A DNA stretch of 64,000 nt from Oleiphilus messinensis (lineage in GTDB: Bacteria; Pseudomonadota; Gammaproteobacteria; Pseudomonadales; Oleiphilaceae): the NCBI RefSeq assembly GCF_002162375.1, contig NZ_CP021425.1:927501-991500 (forward strand), in the 5' to 3' direction. How positions within the stretch are numbered: the stretch's first letter is position 1; the number at the start of each line of letters is the position of its first letter. The position numbers and the translations under genes are program-made. Below are positions 11,125-19,059 of the stretch, one piece after another. The notes below the pieces were generated by a model that was not told the DNA's origin, ran no database searches, and worked only from the letters and a program-made list of their open reading frames with translations.

Positions 11125-12150
11125 TTAAAGTTGAGCGTTGTCCTTTTGAAATTGAGCGGGTGATTGTCCCGTCCAGCGCTTGAAAGCGCGACTAAACGCG
11201 CTGAGTTCTGAAAAGCCGAGCAGGAAAGCAATCTCACTCAGCGAGTATTTGTTTTGTTTCAGATAAAACATGGCCTTCTTCTGACGAACCGCTTCGACCA
11301 ACTCCTGGTAAGAATGGCCCTCTGCCTTTAATTTTCGATACAGGGTGTGCCGGCTCATATTGAGTTTTTTGGCTATTCGCTCTGCGTCAAAAGCATTCTT
11401 TGCCAATTGTTTATTGACCAGATCCTGGACTTGTTGTGCCAATGTTCGCTGCGGCCTGAGTTTGCTCAGTAAGTTTTCGACATGCCGGGTCAGAACCTGG
11501 TGAAGATATGGATTCCGTTGCGGTAGTGGATAATCCAGAAAGTTCTTTTTGAAAGCGATACAGCAGTGTTCTTCCCCAAACCGTATCGGGCAGGCGAATA
11601 TGCGTTCATATTCTGCCGTGTACTCCGGGGCGTTATGCGCGAATGCGACAAATTCCATCTTCAATTGCGGGTGAATCAGCTTTTTGGCTCGGGTAATTGA
11701 AACCGCCATAGTCCGTTCCATTATCGGAACGGAATATGCGTCCGGACAATCCCAAACATAGCGTAAATAGGCTCGCTGCTCATCAGTTTCAAACTCGGCC
11801 CGAATACCTTCATTGACAAGGGTATACAGGCGCGTGAATTGTGTTAGGGCTTTTCCCAGTGTCGCGTTGTTAAAGAAAATGTGTCCGACAACACCCATCC
11901 CCTCTTCCTGAGGCTTTTCTCCAAGGTGCAAGCCCAATGCGGGATCGCCACTGAGAATCAGCGCTTGCTCCCACATGTGTGCATATTGATGCAAGGGGAT
12001 GCGCTGATCCGGCTTTTCGAGATCGTTCAGCGGCATACTGAGTTCCTGTTCCAGCTGTGCTTCACAATAACCGTGCTTTAACAGAAAGGAGGCCAGGGTC
12101 AGAGCGGAGGAAGCCGATACCATTAATTGAAATTTTTTTTCTTTAGGCAC
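11125..12150 (-). CDS. AraC-family transcriptional regulator (Arabinose_bd type)
   Basis: About 341 aa from a GTG at 12150 preceded by AAAGGA. A TTG further out at 12204 and an ATG at 12123 are alternatives. Residues about 20-200 match the N-terminal ligand domain of the OruR/GbdR-like AraC group (YAHMWEQALILSGDPALGLHLGEK; GVVGHIFFNNATLGKALTQF). The C-terminal 100 residues hold two helix-turn-helix motifs (IAKKLNMSRHTLYRKLK; LSEIAFLLGFSELSAFSRAF followed by KRWTGQSPAQF). It lies upstream of the branched-chain operon on the same strand and is a plausible activator of it. Confidence 0.88.
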   Translation of the reverse strand: MPKEKKFQLMVSASSALTLASFLLKHGYCEAQLEQELSMPLNDLEKPDQRIPLHQYAHMWEQALILSGDPALGLHLGEKPQEEGMGVVGHIFFNNATLGKALTQFTRLYTLVNEGIRAEFETDEQRAYLRYVWDCPDAYSVPIMERTMAVSITRAKKLIHPQLKMEFVAFAHNAPEYTAEYERIFACPIRFGEEHCCIAFKKNFLDYPLPQRNPYLHQVLTRHVENLLSKLRPQRTLAQQVQDLVNKQLAKNAFDAERIAKKLNMSRHTLYRKLKAEGHSYQELVEAVRQKKAMFYLKQNKYSLSEIAFLLGFSELSAFSRAFKRWTGQSPAQFQKDNAQL

Positions 12151-12288
12151 GAAAACAGAATCCTTTGTTGGGCCTTCAGCGTAGGCCTTAAAGACTACAA
12201 TCAAGTGACTTTCGGTTGCAACTGGAGGTCAAGTGATTGGCACAGGGCGTCAAGCGCAATGTACCGTTGTTGAGTAATATAGTAGCTG

Positions 12289-12350
12289 AGTCGACGAGGT
12301 TGATGTAGGTCAATTCACCTGACCCGCCATTTAAGCGAGGGGCGTCGACT
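12289..12350. promoter_or_regulatory. Nested inverted repeats, candidate operator region
   Basis: An outer 8-bp inverted repeat (agtcgacg at 12289-12296, cgtcgact at 12343-12350) encloses an inner palindrome GGTCA-N7-TGACC at 12308-12324. It sits between the AraC-type gene (leftward) and the small peptide gene (rightward), where a regulator would bind. The symmetry is seen; the operator role is inferred. Confidence 0.4.
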
Positions 12351-12451
12351 ACGATGTGAAACGCTGGAATGACCCGATAGTCGGGAAACAGGCGTTAAAG
12401 TTAACCGAGCTTCGGGAACGGGATTCATTCGAACTAAACAGAGAGATTACT

Positions 12452-12544
12452 ATGGAATTGGAAATTTGCGTACCACACAATGAAGAAGAATTAAAAAACA
12501 TCAAATGGTTGGAAGAATACCTGAATAGCATTTATTACTGCTAG
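12452..12544 (+). CDS. Small peptide gene, function unknown
   Basis: A 30-residue frame (MELEICVPHNEEELKNIKWL, then ten more residues ending YYC) starts at an ATG preceded by agagagatt. The same frame is open to a GTG at 12356, giving 62 aa; that start has a less well placed gaggggc. The peptide is acidic, has Cys at residue 6 and as its last residue, and ends with an amphipathic stretch. A strong Rho-independent terminator follows 37 nt after the stop, so this looks like a real monocistronic transcript. It matches no family I recognise. It could be a small regulatory protein, a leader, or part of an sRNA. Confidence 0.45.
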   Translation: MELEICVPHNEEELKNIKWLEEYLNSIYYC

Positions 12545-12580
12545 GAATTGAGTTTCGGGAGAGCCCCGATCTCATTTGAA

Positions 12581-12606
12581 AAACCGGCGCTACTGCCGGT
12601 TTTTTT
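12581..12606 (+). terminator. Rho-independent terminator of the small peptide gene
   Basis: An 8-bp stem (aaaccggc / gccggttt) with a six-base loop is followed by a run of T residues. Confidence 0.85.
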
Positions 12607-12740
12607 ATGGAATTCGTTACCTTTGATCCAGTTATGCCTGTATTTGAATTGGTTTTACCTGTATTCTGATCTTCTATTTGGCCTTCTATGCTAAATTCAG
12701 ACTTTACTTCAACTATTTGAATTTTCTTAGGATTGCGAGA

Positions 12741-13340
12741 ATGAACAATCGCTTTATCGGCACGCATTGCCGGGAAGACGCCTTCTCTGTCACCGGTTGG
12801 CTGGTGACGCTGGTATTATTGTTGTTGGCGGGATGTGCCTCAATTGCCGGGTACAGTATCAGTGAACAGACCTTGGAAGGTTATGCCCGACAAGCTGTTC
12901 AGAAGTTTGATCAGGATCAGCTCAAAGCTGGATCCCCGCTCAGCCTGTCAGTGAATAAACTGGATCTGACGCTGGCCCCAGAAGGCCGACAGGTCGTGCA
13001 ACTTGATTTAAAAGGTCAGGTGGCCCTGAACACCGTGATTATGAAGGTTCCCGTGGATATTGCGCTGAAGATTGAAGGGGCACCCATTTACGACGGGACA
13101 GAAAAAGCCATTTTTTTAAAACGCCTGAACGTACTTGAAAGTGAAGCCAAGTCACCTTTCTTCAACCAGAATTTCCAGCCGGCGATTAAGCAGAGTATCG
13201 CTATCATTAGTCAGATTCTTGAGACGGTACCGGTTTATCGGTTGAACGAGCAGAATTTATCCGAGCGATTGTTGATGATGACTGATCTGAGTATCCATGT
13301 GGCAGAAGATCGGCTGGTGATTACGCCCGTGGGGCAGTGA
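12741..13340 (+). CDS. DUF1439 (YceB-like) lipoprotein
   Basis: The ATG at 12741 (MNNRFIGTH) follows gcgaga; the upstream 21 codons of the open frame overlap the promoter region and are discarded, leaving 199 aa. A hydrophobic segment ends in a lipobox, LLLLAGC, so the protein is exported and lipid-modified. The mature part (YSISEQTLEGYARQAVQ, then alternating beta strands such as VVQLDLKGQVALNTVIMKVP) fits DUF1439, the family of E. coli YceB, related to lipid-binding tubular folds. Function is unknown. It is followed closely by a small membrane-protein gene. Confidence 0.82.
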   Translation: MNNRFIGTHCREDAFSVTGWLVTLVLLLLAGCASIAGYSISEQTLEGYARQAVQKFDQDQLKAGSPLSLSVNKLDLTLAPEGRQVVQLDLKGQVALNTVIMKVPVDIALKIEGAPIYDGTEKAIFLKRLNVLESEAKSPFFNQNFQPAIKQSIAIISQILETVPVYRLNEQNLSERLLMMTDLSIHVAEDRLVITPVGQ

Positions 13341-13384
13341 CATCACGCTTCTGTCTGAGGTAACCCGGAATTAGGGATGGCTTG

Positions 13385-13600
13385 ATGTCTAAAAGTGGAA
13401 TAGCAGCAGTTCTGAGTTTAATTCTGCCCGGTGCGGGGCAGGTCTACAATGGTCACTTTTTTCGCGCCTTGTTCTGGTTTGTTATTACGCCTGGCCTGTG
13501 GATTGGCTCGGGGGGATTTTTGGGCTGGATTTGCCACTTGATCTCGGCATACACCGCATATTACAAGGCGTCTAATCGTGTCGATCAGGAATCGTATTAG
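13385..13600 (+). CDS. Small two-helix membrane protein
   Basis: 71 aa from the ATG at 13385 (a TTG precedes it in frame), with aggga upstream. It has an N-terminal KSGIAAVLSLILPGAGQVYNG segment, the pattern of TM2/DUF5683-like small membrane proteins, followed by a second hydrophobic helix (ALFWFVITPGLWI and on). The glycine/proline-rich GAGQVYNG turn is the hallmark. Function is unknown. It lies between the lipoprotein gene and the DUF1722 gene, 44 and 33 bp away, on the same strand. Confidence 0.72.
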   Translation: MSKSGIAAVLSLILPGAGQVYNGHFFRALFWFVITPGLWIGSGGFLGWICHLISAYTAYYKASNRVDQESY

Positions 13601-13633
13601 CAACATCAAACTAATGATCTAACCCTTCAGCTT

Positions 13634-14338
13634 ATGAGTCAAATACTGGATTTACCTTCGGGCCTGCTCGACTCGGATTTATTGTGTGAGCAAATGCGCC
13701 TTGTTTCAGCCTACCTTGATCAACCGGCATTACAAAATTCTGCGGGAAAGCTTTCGCTCCCAAAACACTGGGTTGGGTTTGAGGATGCGTTGGCTGTGCG
13801 TTTGAATTCCCATATGGCAGAAATGCGTCTCAGGCAAATTGCAACGCCCGAGTGGGCTGATCTGACCGCTGACAGTGTTGTCTGGCCTCCTGGCTTTCAG
13901 CCACCACTTGAAGCGCAATTGCTGCTCTTGCAGGATCGTGCGGCTGCAGGGCTCACGGGAAGAATAAGGTTGCCGAAAAGTTGTCATGAATTATGGGCAA
14001 CCTTTAAATATTCGGTATTGGCACGTAACCATCAGGCCTATTCTAAAATAGGGCAGTTGGTTGCGATTCGTGGCATTGAATTTCCTGAATTATTGGAGCG
14101 TCTGGTTTCCATCTTGCTGTCTGCGCCATCGCGGGGTGGAACGCTTAATGCGTTACAGCATATGTGGGGCTATATATCGCGCCGCTCCAGTTTGGATCCT
14201 AACAAGGCATCGATGAGTGCCATTTTGTCTGAAATTCAAATGTTGAGTCTGTCTTCTGATGAAACTTATCTTTTGAATTCTACATCCTTGAGTGATTTAA
14301 ACTTCTGGGTAGTGTTGTATGACCGCTGTTCACCTTAA
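13634..14338 (+). CDS. DUF1722 (YbgA-like) protein
   Basis: 234 aa. The C-terminal 120 residues match DUF1722: WATFKYSVLARNHQAYSKIG, LLSAPSRGGTLNALQHMWGY, then a helix and LSSDETYLLNSTSLSDLNF. In many bacteria this domain is fused to DUF523 or lies next to photolyase genes; here it has instead an unrecognised N-terminal part of about 110 residues. Its stop overlaps the start of the downstream esterase gene by 20 nt, implying translational coupling. Biochemical role is unknown. Confidence 0.78.
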   Translation: MSQILDLPSGLLDSDLLCEQMRLVSAYLDQPALQNSAGKLSLPKHWVGFEDALAVRLNSHMAEMRLRQIATPEWADLTADSVVWPPGFQPPLEAQLLLLQDRAAAGLTGRIRLPKSCHELWATFKYSVLARNHQAYSKIGQLVAIRGIEFPELLERLVSILLSAPSRGGTLNALQHMWGYISRRSSLDPNKASMSAILSEIQMLSLSSDETYLLNSTSLSDLNFWVVLYDRCSP

Positions 14339-15101
14339 TTACAAAGTCATGGGGCAGGGCGAGCCTTTGATTGTGATGCATGGATTGTTCGGATCCTGGG
14401 AGAATCTGGGCTCAGTTGCCCGGGGGATGATGGATACTTATCAGGTTCATGCCCTGGACATGCGTAATCATGGTCGTTCCCCTCACTCGAATAATATGTG
14501 TTACTCATTGATGGCCGCTGATGTCATTCAGTATATGGATGACCAGGGCCTCGAGGCCGCGCATTTGTTGGGGCATTCCATGGGGGGCAAAGTCGCCATG
14601 ACCTGTGCCTTGGCCTACCCACAAAGAATTAGATCGGTATTGGTTGCTGATATTGCACCTGTGCAGTACGAACGGCATCATGAGCGGATATTGGAAGGTT
14701 TGGAGCGTATTGATCTGGTGGCTTTGAAGTCAAGGCAAGAGGCAGATGAATTGCTTACACCCTATGTCCCTGAAGTTGCTGTGCGCCAGTTTTTGCTGAA
14801 AAATCTCATTAAAGCGAACGCGAGCGGGTTTGCATGGCGTTTAAATCTGGCTGCGATTATTTCGAACTACGAACACATTATGTCGGGTCAAAGTTCAACT
14901 GTAGCATTCCCCGGGCCTGTGCTGTTTATTAAAGGGGGGATATCTGATTATATATTGCCTCAACATCGCGAACAGGTGTTACGTTTGTTTCCCAATGCTT
15001 CAATGCGCACTATTCCAGGTACAGGGCATTGGCTACATGCCGAGAAGTGTTCGTTATTTGTACAGATATGTAAGCGATTCTTGCAAAGTGCGCAAAAATG
15101 A
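14319..15101 (+). CDS. Alpha/beta-hydrolase, YbfF-like esterase
   Basis: 260 aa, matching the length and motifs of the YbfF acyl-CoA esterase group. It has an oxyanion-hole segment HGLFGSWENLGSVAR, then LDMRNHGRSPH and the nucleophile elbow LLGHSMGGKVAM (Ser catalytic). Family members next show a DIAPVxY segment, here VADIAPVQYERHHERI. The catalytic His is in GTGHWLHAEK near residue 235. It is cytoplasmic, with no signal peptide. It starts inside the 3' end of the DUF1722 gene. The natural substrate is unknown; short acyl esters or thioesters are likely. Confidence 0.9.
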   Translation: MTAVHLNYKVMGQGEPLIVMHGLFGSWENLGSVARGMMDTYQVHALDMRNHGRSPHSNNMCYSLMAADVIQYMDDQGLEAAHLLGHSMGGKVAMTCALAYPQRIRSVLVADIAPVQYERHHERILEGLERIDLVALKSRQEADELLTPYVPEVAVRQFLLKNLIKANASGFAWRLNLAAIISNYEHIMSGQSSTVAFPGPVLFIKGGISDYILPQHREQVLRLFPNASMRTIPGTGHWLHAEKCSLFVQICKRFLQSAQK

Positions 15102-15242
15102 GAAAAACGTCACATCTGTTTTACAAAGCTTCACTAAATAGTAGCTGTCTAAATACCATTTCAGTTTAAACTGGAGGGATCACAGTTCTCGCGAAGAAAC
15201 TCACCAGTCGCTGAGATAAAATAATAAAAAAGAGGGGTGGTC

Positions 15243-15845
15243 ATGAATGTGAGTACGAGTAGTCTCCATCAGCAATTGCCAATCATTATCGATATCGAAG
15301 CCTCTGGTTTCGGCTCAGGTAGTTATCCTATTGAAGTCGGGTTTGTGTTGCCCAATGGTGATGCATTTTGTTCACTTGTGCGTCCCGAGGCGGAATGGAC
15401 CATGTGGGATGAACATGCTGCAGAACTGCATCATATTTCGAGGCAAATGCTTTTCAAGCGGGGAAAGTCCTGCCAGGAAACCGCGATCTGGTTGAACCGC
15501 CACTTACGTGGTGCAACGGTTTATTCTGATGCCTGGGGTCATGATATTTCCTGGTTAGGGTTGCTCTTTGAAGAGGCCAATGTTCCACAACTGTTCAAGG
15601 TTGAGGCTATTACCACACTCTTGAGTGAAGATCAGATGCGGATATGGGCCGAAATGCAGGCTGATGTGATTGCGACATTGAACGTAGAGCGGCATCGAGC
15701 AAGCACTGATGCATTGGTGATTCAGACGACCTATCATTGGGTTCAGGAACAGGGAAAGGGCAACCCGGATCGTCGGCGGGATCCGGGAACTGTAGTTGAT
15801 TCGCCAATCAAGTTAGGTACTGCAAAAACAAAACGAACCGGGTAG
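15243..15845 (+). CDS. DEDDh-type 3'-5' exonuclease-like protein
   Basis: About 200 aa, starting at the ATG preceded by agagggg. The DnaQ/RNase T fold motifs are present: Exo I IIIDIEASGFG (Asp and Glu metal ligands), Exo II region VYSDAWGHDISWL and Exo III HRASTDALV (His and Asp). The family degrades single-stranded DNA or RNA from the 3' end. The C-terminal 40 residues (GKGNPDRRRDPGTV...) are basic and probably disordered. It stands alone, with no polymerase or RNase partner nearby. Confidence 0.82.
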   Translation: MNVSTSSLHQQLPIIIDIEASGFGSGSYPIEVGFVLPNGDAFCSLVRPEAEWTMWDEHAAELHHISRQMLFKRGKSCQETAIWLNRHLRGATVYSDAWGHDISWLGLLFEEANVPQLFKVEAITTLLSEDQMRIWAEMQADVIATLNVERHRASTDALVIQTTYHWVQEQGKGNPDRRRDPGTVVDSPIKLGTAKTKRTG

Positions 15846-15907
15846 CGGGAGGCTTGCCCAACCAGATACGGGATCCCGGTCACGGAACCGTGATGTGAGC
15901 CGGGCGT

Positions 15908-16762
15908 TTATACGATTGCCCGGGTAACTCGAAACAGACACTCGCCTTGCATTTTAGGCAATCCGTATTGCTGCGAGACTTCGTTTGGGTTGAGCACGTT
16001 CACCGTTGAAAACCCGCACTCTTTCAATCCCTGCGCTACAGATTCATCCGACGTGTAGTGCAGCGGGACCCGTTGCCGGGTAAACATTTCGATCAGACTC
16101 ACTCCCCAATGATAAGTAAGTTGTTCCTGATAAACGGGGAGTTTGGGCCAAATTTCAAAAATGTATTCGCCATGCTTAAACGTGGCGAGAGCGCCTCGCA
16201 GAGAACGCCAGAAGTTTTCGATGGTGGACAGTTCAAAGTAGTTTACTAAACCTTCCGTGATCACGAGTATGGGTTTGTTGCGATCAAAGTGCGAGTCCAG
16301 GATAGCGTTCAAGCTCAATGGTCCGGATTCGCGCAGGATGTTGATCGGTTCAACACTGTGCTCTGGATGGCTGAAGCGTAGCTTGCCGAGGCGTGCTTGT
16401 TTCCAGTTGACCATTTGTGGCAAATCGGCTTCGACATATCGGATGTTCAGGCCAGCATCATCTGCCTGTTTCAGAATGCGTTGTGCCCTCGAGGATAAGC
16501 CGCTGGCAATCTCGAGAATTTGTAAGGTAGGGTTTTGTTCAATGGCCTCAAGCGTTAAGGCATCGATGAGTTTATGCCGTTGGATTAACATTGTTTCGAG
16601 ATTATTGCCGAATAACCGTTCATTCAGCCAACCTACCGGTCGATGAATATAGTAAAGGCTCTTGCCGAGAACGGATCCCATTTCGGGTTCTGAATAGGCA
16701 TTCTCACACCAAACCTGGCCGGTAAAATATCCAGTCAGGCTGACAGGTGATTTATCATTCAT
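15908..16762 (-). CDS. SAM-dependent methyltransferase, LCM/TcmP-like
   Basis: 284 aa. It matches the leucine carboxyl methyltransferase-like group that includes bacterial polyketide O-methyltransferases. The SAM site is TLQILEIASGLSSRAQRIL followed by the acidic residue in IRYVEADLPQMV, and ILVITEGLVNYF is typical of the family. The substrate is unknown. The next gene on the same strand (16881-17489) ends about 120 bp upstream. Confidence 0.82.
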   Translation of the reverse strand: MNDKSPVSLTGYFTGQVWCENAYSEPEMGSVLGKSLYYIHRPVGWLNERLFGNNLETMLIQRHKLIDALTLEAIEQNPTLQILEIASGLSSRAQRILKQADDAGLNIRYVEADLPQMVNWKQARLGKLRFSHPEHSVEPINILRESGPLSLNAILDSHFDRNKPILVITEGLVNYFELSTIENFWRSLRGALATFKHGEYIFEIWPKLPVYQEQLTYHWGVSLIEMFTRQRVPLHYTSDESVAQGLKECGFSTVNVLNPNEVSQQYGLPKMQGECLFRVTRAIV

Positions 16763-16880
16763 AGTATATGCTCCGTACCGTTGAGCTGCTGATCGTTGTT
16801 GAGGTCACCAGTCTGGCGATTGAGTAAGGTAATAAAATTGGCCAAACTGACGCATAGCTCAGGGTTCCCCGGCCAGTCTG

Positions 16881-17489
16881 TCAGGCTGCTTGTTGGGCTC
16901 TAAACAGGTTCATAACAGATGCAAGATTGGCTGAGAGTTTTGATGTTAATGCCGGGTAATGCCGAATGGTATCGGTTGCGCGATCAATAAAGCGATCAGG
17001 CGAGAACGTCGGTAGACTCAACAGCATTGAGATAACGGATAATTGTTCTTGGCTACAATGCCAGAGTAACGTAGTTGCTACATCTTCCGGGGCGGCACAG
17101 TAAACCCATACCGGAGAGTGAATAAATCGTCGCTCGAGTTGAATGGCATCGCGATCAAATTCATCATGAAGCAACTGCGGACCCTTTCGATGTCTGGACG
17201 TGGGCTGCAGCGTCGGTGGTCGGTAATGCTGGTCCAGATGGTTGTGCAGTACAATATCCTGTCGATTTACCAGTTTTGCAACTTTGAACTCAAGACTGAC
17301 TTGATGGGTTGAATGTCTCTGTGTAACCCCTCGGCAGAGCAATTCTATAGCCGGCCGTCCGAAAAGATAGGCGCGAATACTGCCTGGTGAAGTTTGCCTG
17401 CGTGCAGCTGTGGTGAGTTCGTTCGGCGTGATACAATTTAAAACCGCCTGAGTGAGTGGCCCAGGAGGGATAGGTGCATCCTGTAACAT
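16881..17489 (-). CDS. Hypothetical protein
   Basis: 202 aa, starting at an ATG with aaggatg seven bases upstream. I recognise no domain. The N-terminal half is basic and His-rich (TQRHSTHQVSLEFKVAKLV, HNHLDQHYRPPT, SRHRKGPQLLHDEFDRDAI), and the C-terminal half is helical. There is no signal peptide or membrane segment. Codon usage looks like the neighbours, so it is probably a real gene restricted to related species. Confidence 0.6.
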   Translation of the reverse strand: MLQDAPIPPGPLTQAVLNCITPNELTTAARRQTSPGSIRAYLFGRPAIELLCRGVTQRHSTHQVSLEFKVAKLVNRQDIVLHNHLDQHYRPPTLQPTSRHRKGPQLLHDEFDRDAIQLERRFIHSPVWVYCAAPEDVATTLLWHCSQEQLSVISMLLSLPTFSPDRFIDRATDTIRHYPALTSKLSANLASVMNLFRAQQAA

Positions 17490-17707
17490 TTTTCATCCTT
17501 GGTTTTGTTCACAGTTTACCTGTGTGGTACCGATTCCAATCAGTACCGTGGTAACACTGATGTGACTTTGTTTTTATTTTTTATAAAATTTTCGTCAAAG
17601 ATCCACCCGGAATTCCTGCTTTCGGTCCTTATAGGATATTAGACTAAAGTATTACATCATTTTTTTATATTGGCCTGCAAGTTATCTTTTTGGCGTTAAG
17701 CCAATGC

Positions 17708-18112
17708 TCAGGGCACCCAGGCGGGGGTCGGGGTTTTCACAATTTTCCACATTAGGCCTGAAACCAAAAACATAAAGCTCTCGAAGTAGGTCAAATTCAA
17801 AACGAACTGATTTGCGGGTCCATCGATAAGCAGGCTTGTAATGCGCCCAAAGAGCAGGCCCCCGAGAAACAATGCAACCAGACCAAAGCCAATTTTCAAG
17901 GTCTGCAGACGGAAGGAACAAATTACAAAAAAGAGGCCAAAAAACAGGTGCATACCACCATAGTTTGCACGAATTTCATTGAATGCGCCTGGGGTATTCA
18001 GAGTGATTCCAATCGGCTCCATGAGGTCTGCTGGAGCGAACAAGGCATTCAAACCTACCAGGCAAAAAATACCGCCAAATATGAATAGCAGTATATGGGA
18101 AATAAACTTCAT
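17708..18112 (-). CDS. DUF4345 family membrane protein
   Basis: 134 aa with four predicted membrane helices (about 4-24, 48-68, 72-93, 105-127). The pattern FGGIFCLVGLNALFAPADLM ... NEIRANYGGMHLFFGLFF fits DUF4345, a small inner-membrane family of unknown function. The start has aaggaagaaaat directly upstream. It is a standalone gene. Confidence 0.82.
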   Translation of the reverse strand: MKFISHILLFIFGGIFCLVGLNALFAPADLMEPIGITLNTPGAFNEIRANYGGMHLFFGLFFVICSFRLQTLKIGFGLVALFLGGLLFGRITSLLIDGPANQFVLNLTYFESFMFLVSGLMWKIVKTPTPAWVP

Positions 18113-18318
18113 ATTTTCTTCCTTGTCTGTTTGCTGTCGAATAAATTAAGGAGGTGTCAAAAGCCGGGACAGCTGACAATTCGCATTAAAAGAGCACAGT
18201 ATTTATTGCCAGTTTTACCATTTTATTTTTCAAGCATAAATTTTGTTGGCAGTGTGTCTTTCATCGCTTTGAATTTCATCGCAGTTCCAGGCTTGTGCGG
18301 TGCGTTGAGTACCTTGTG

Positions 18319-18765
18319 CTATTGATTGCGGGCAAGAAATCGATCCAGTGCATTGGCGAATTCACGACGGTCCGTTTGAGAAAGTGGAGGCGGCCCACCC
18401 GTTGCCATGCCCGCATTGCGCATTTCTTCCATAAAGTTCCGCATGGTGAGTCGCGCCTTGATATTCTCTTCGGTGAGTTCATTTCCCCGGGGGTCAATTA
18501 CCTTCGCACCTTTTTCGATAACTGCATGGGCCAGAGGAATGTCTGCGGAAATGATCAAGTCACCCGCCTGACAATGTTCTGCGATGTGATTATCCGCATT
18601 GTCAAAGCCTTGAGCGACCTGGTATGACTTGATCATTTTTGAAGGCGGAGTTCTAATCGCATGATTGGCTACGAGATTTAGTTGCACATTCATCCTGTTT
18701 GCTGCGCGAAACAGAATTTCCTTGATCGGGTTTGGACAAGCATCTGCGTCGACCCAGATTATCAT
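18319..18765 (-). CDS. YaiI/YqxD family protein (UPF0178, DUF188)
   Basis: 148 aa from the ATG at 18765, which has aaagga upstream (the frame extends 10 codons further). The family signature is complete: [62 protein letters not shown]. Its conserved acidic N-terminus suggests a PIN/NYN-like nuclease fold, but function is not established. It is monocistronic. Confidence 0.92.
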   Translation of the reverse strand: MIIWVDADACPNPIKEILFRAANRMNVQLNLVANHAIRTPPSKMIKSYQVAQGFDNADNHIAEHCQAGDLIISADIPLAHAVIEKGAKVIDPRGNELTEENIKARLTMRNFMEEMRNAGMATGGPPPLSQTDRREFANALDRFLARNQ

Positions 18766-19059
18766 ATATTTTTCCTTTGCCTGTGTAATATTCATCGATT
18801 CGGAAGACGTGACGGGCGCAAATTCCTGCCTTGTAGATCCATTTTATTGAACTATCTTACAACTAATCAGTCGTCAAGTTGTCATAAGAGTGCGATAAAT
18901 CTGTCAATCTGTTCCCGTGTGGATTGATTATTAAGTCAAATCGGTATTGTGCCCAGTGTGCAGGCTTGATGTGGTTGGTGAATAGCGCATCATGGGACGC
19001 CACCCATATTTACCGGATACTCGATTTGAATTTGTCCAAATTTTATTTGCGGACTTATT

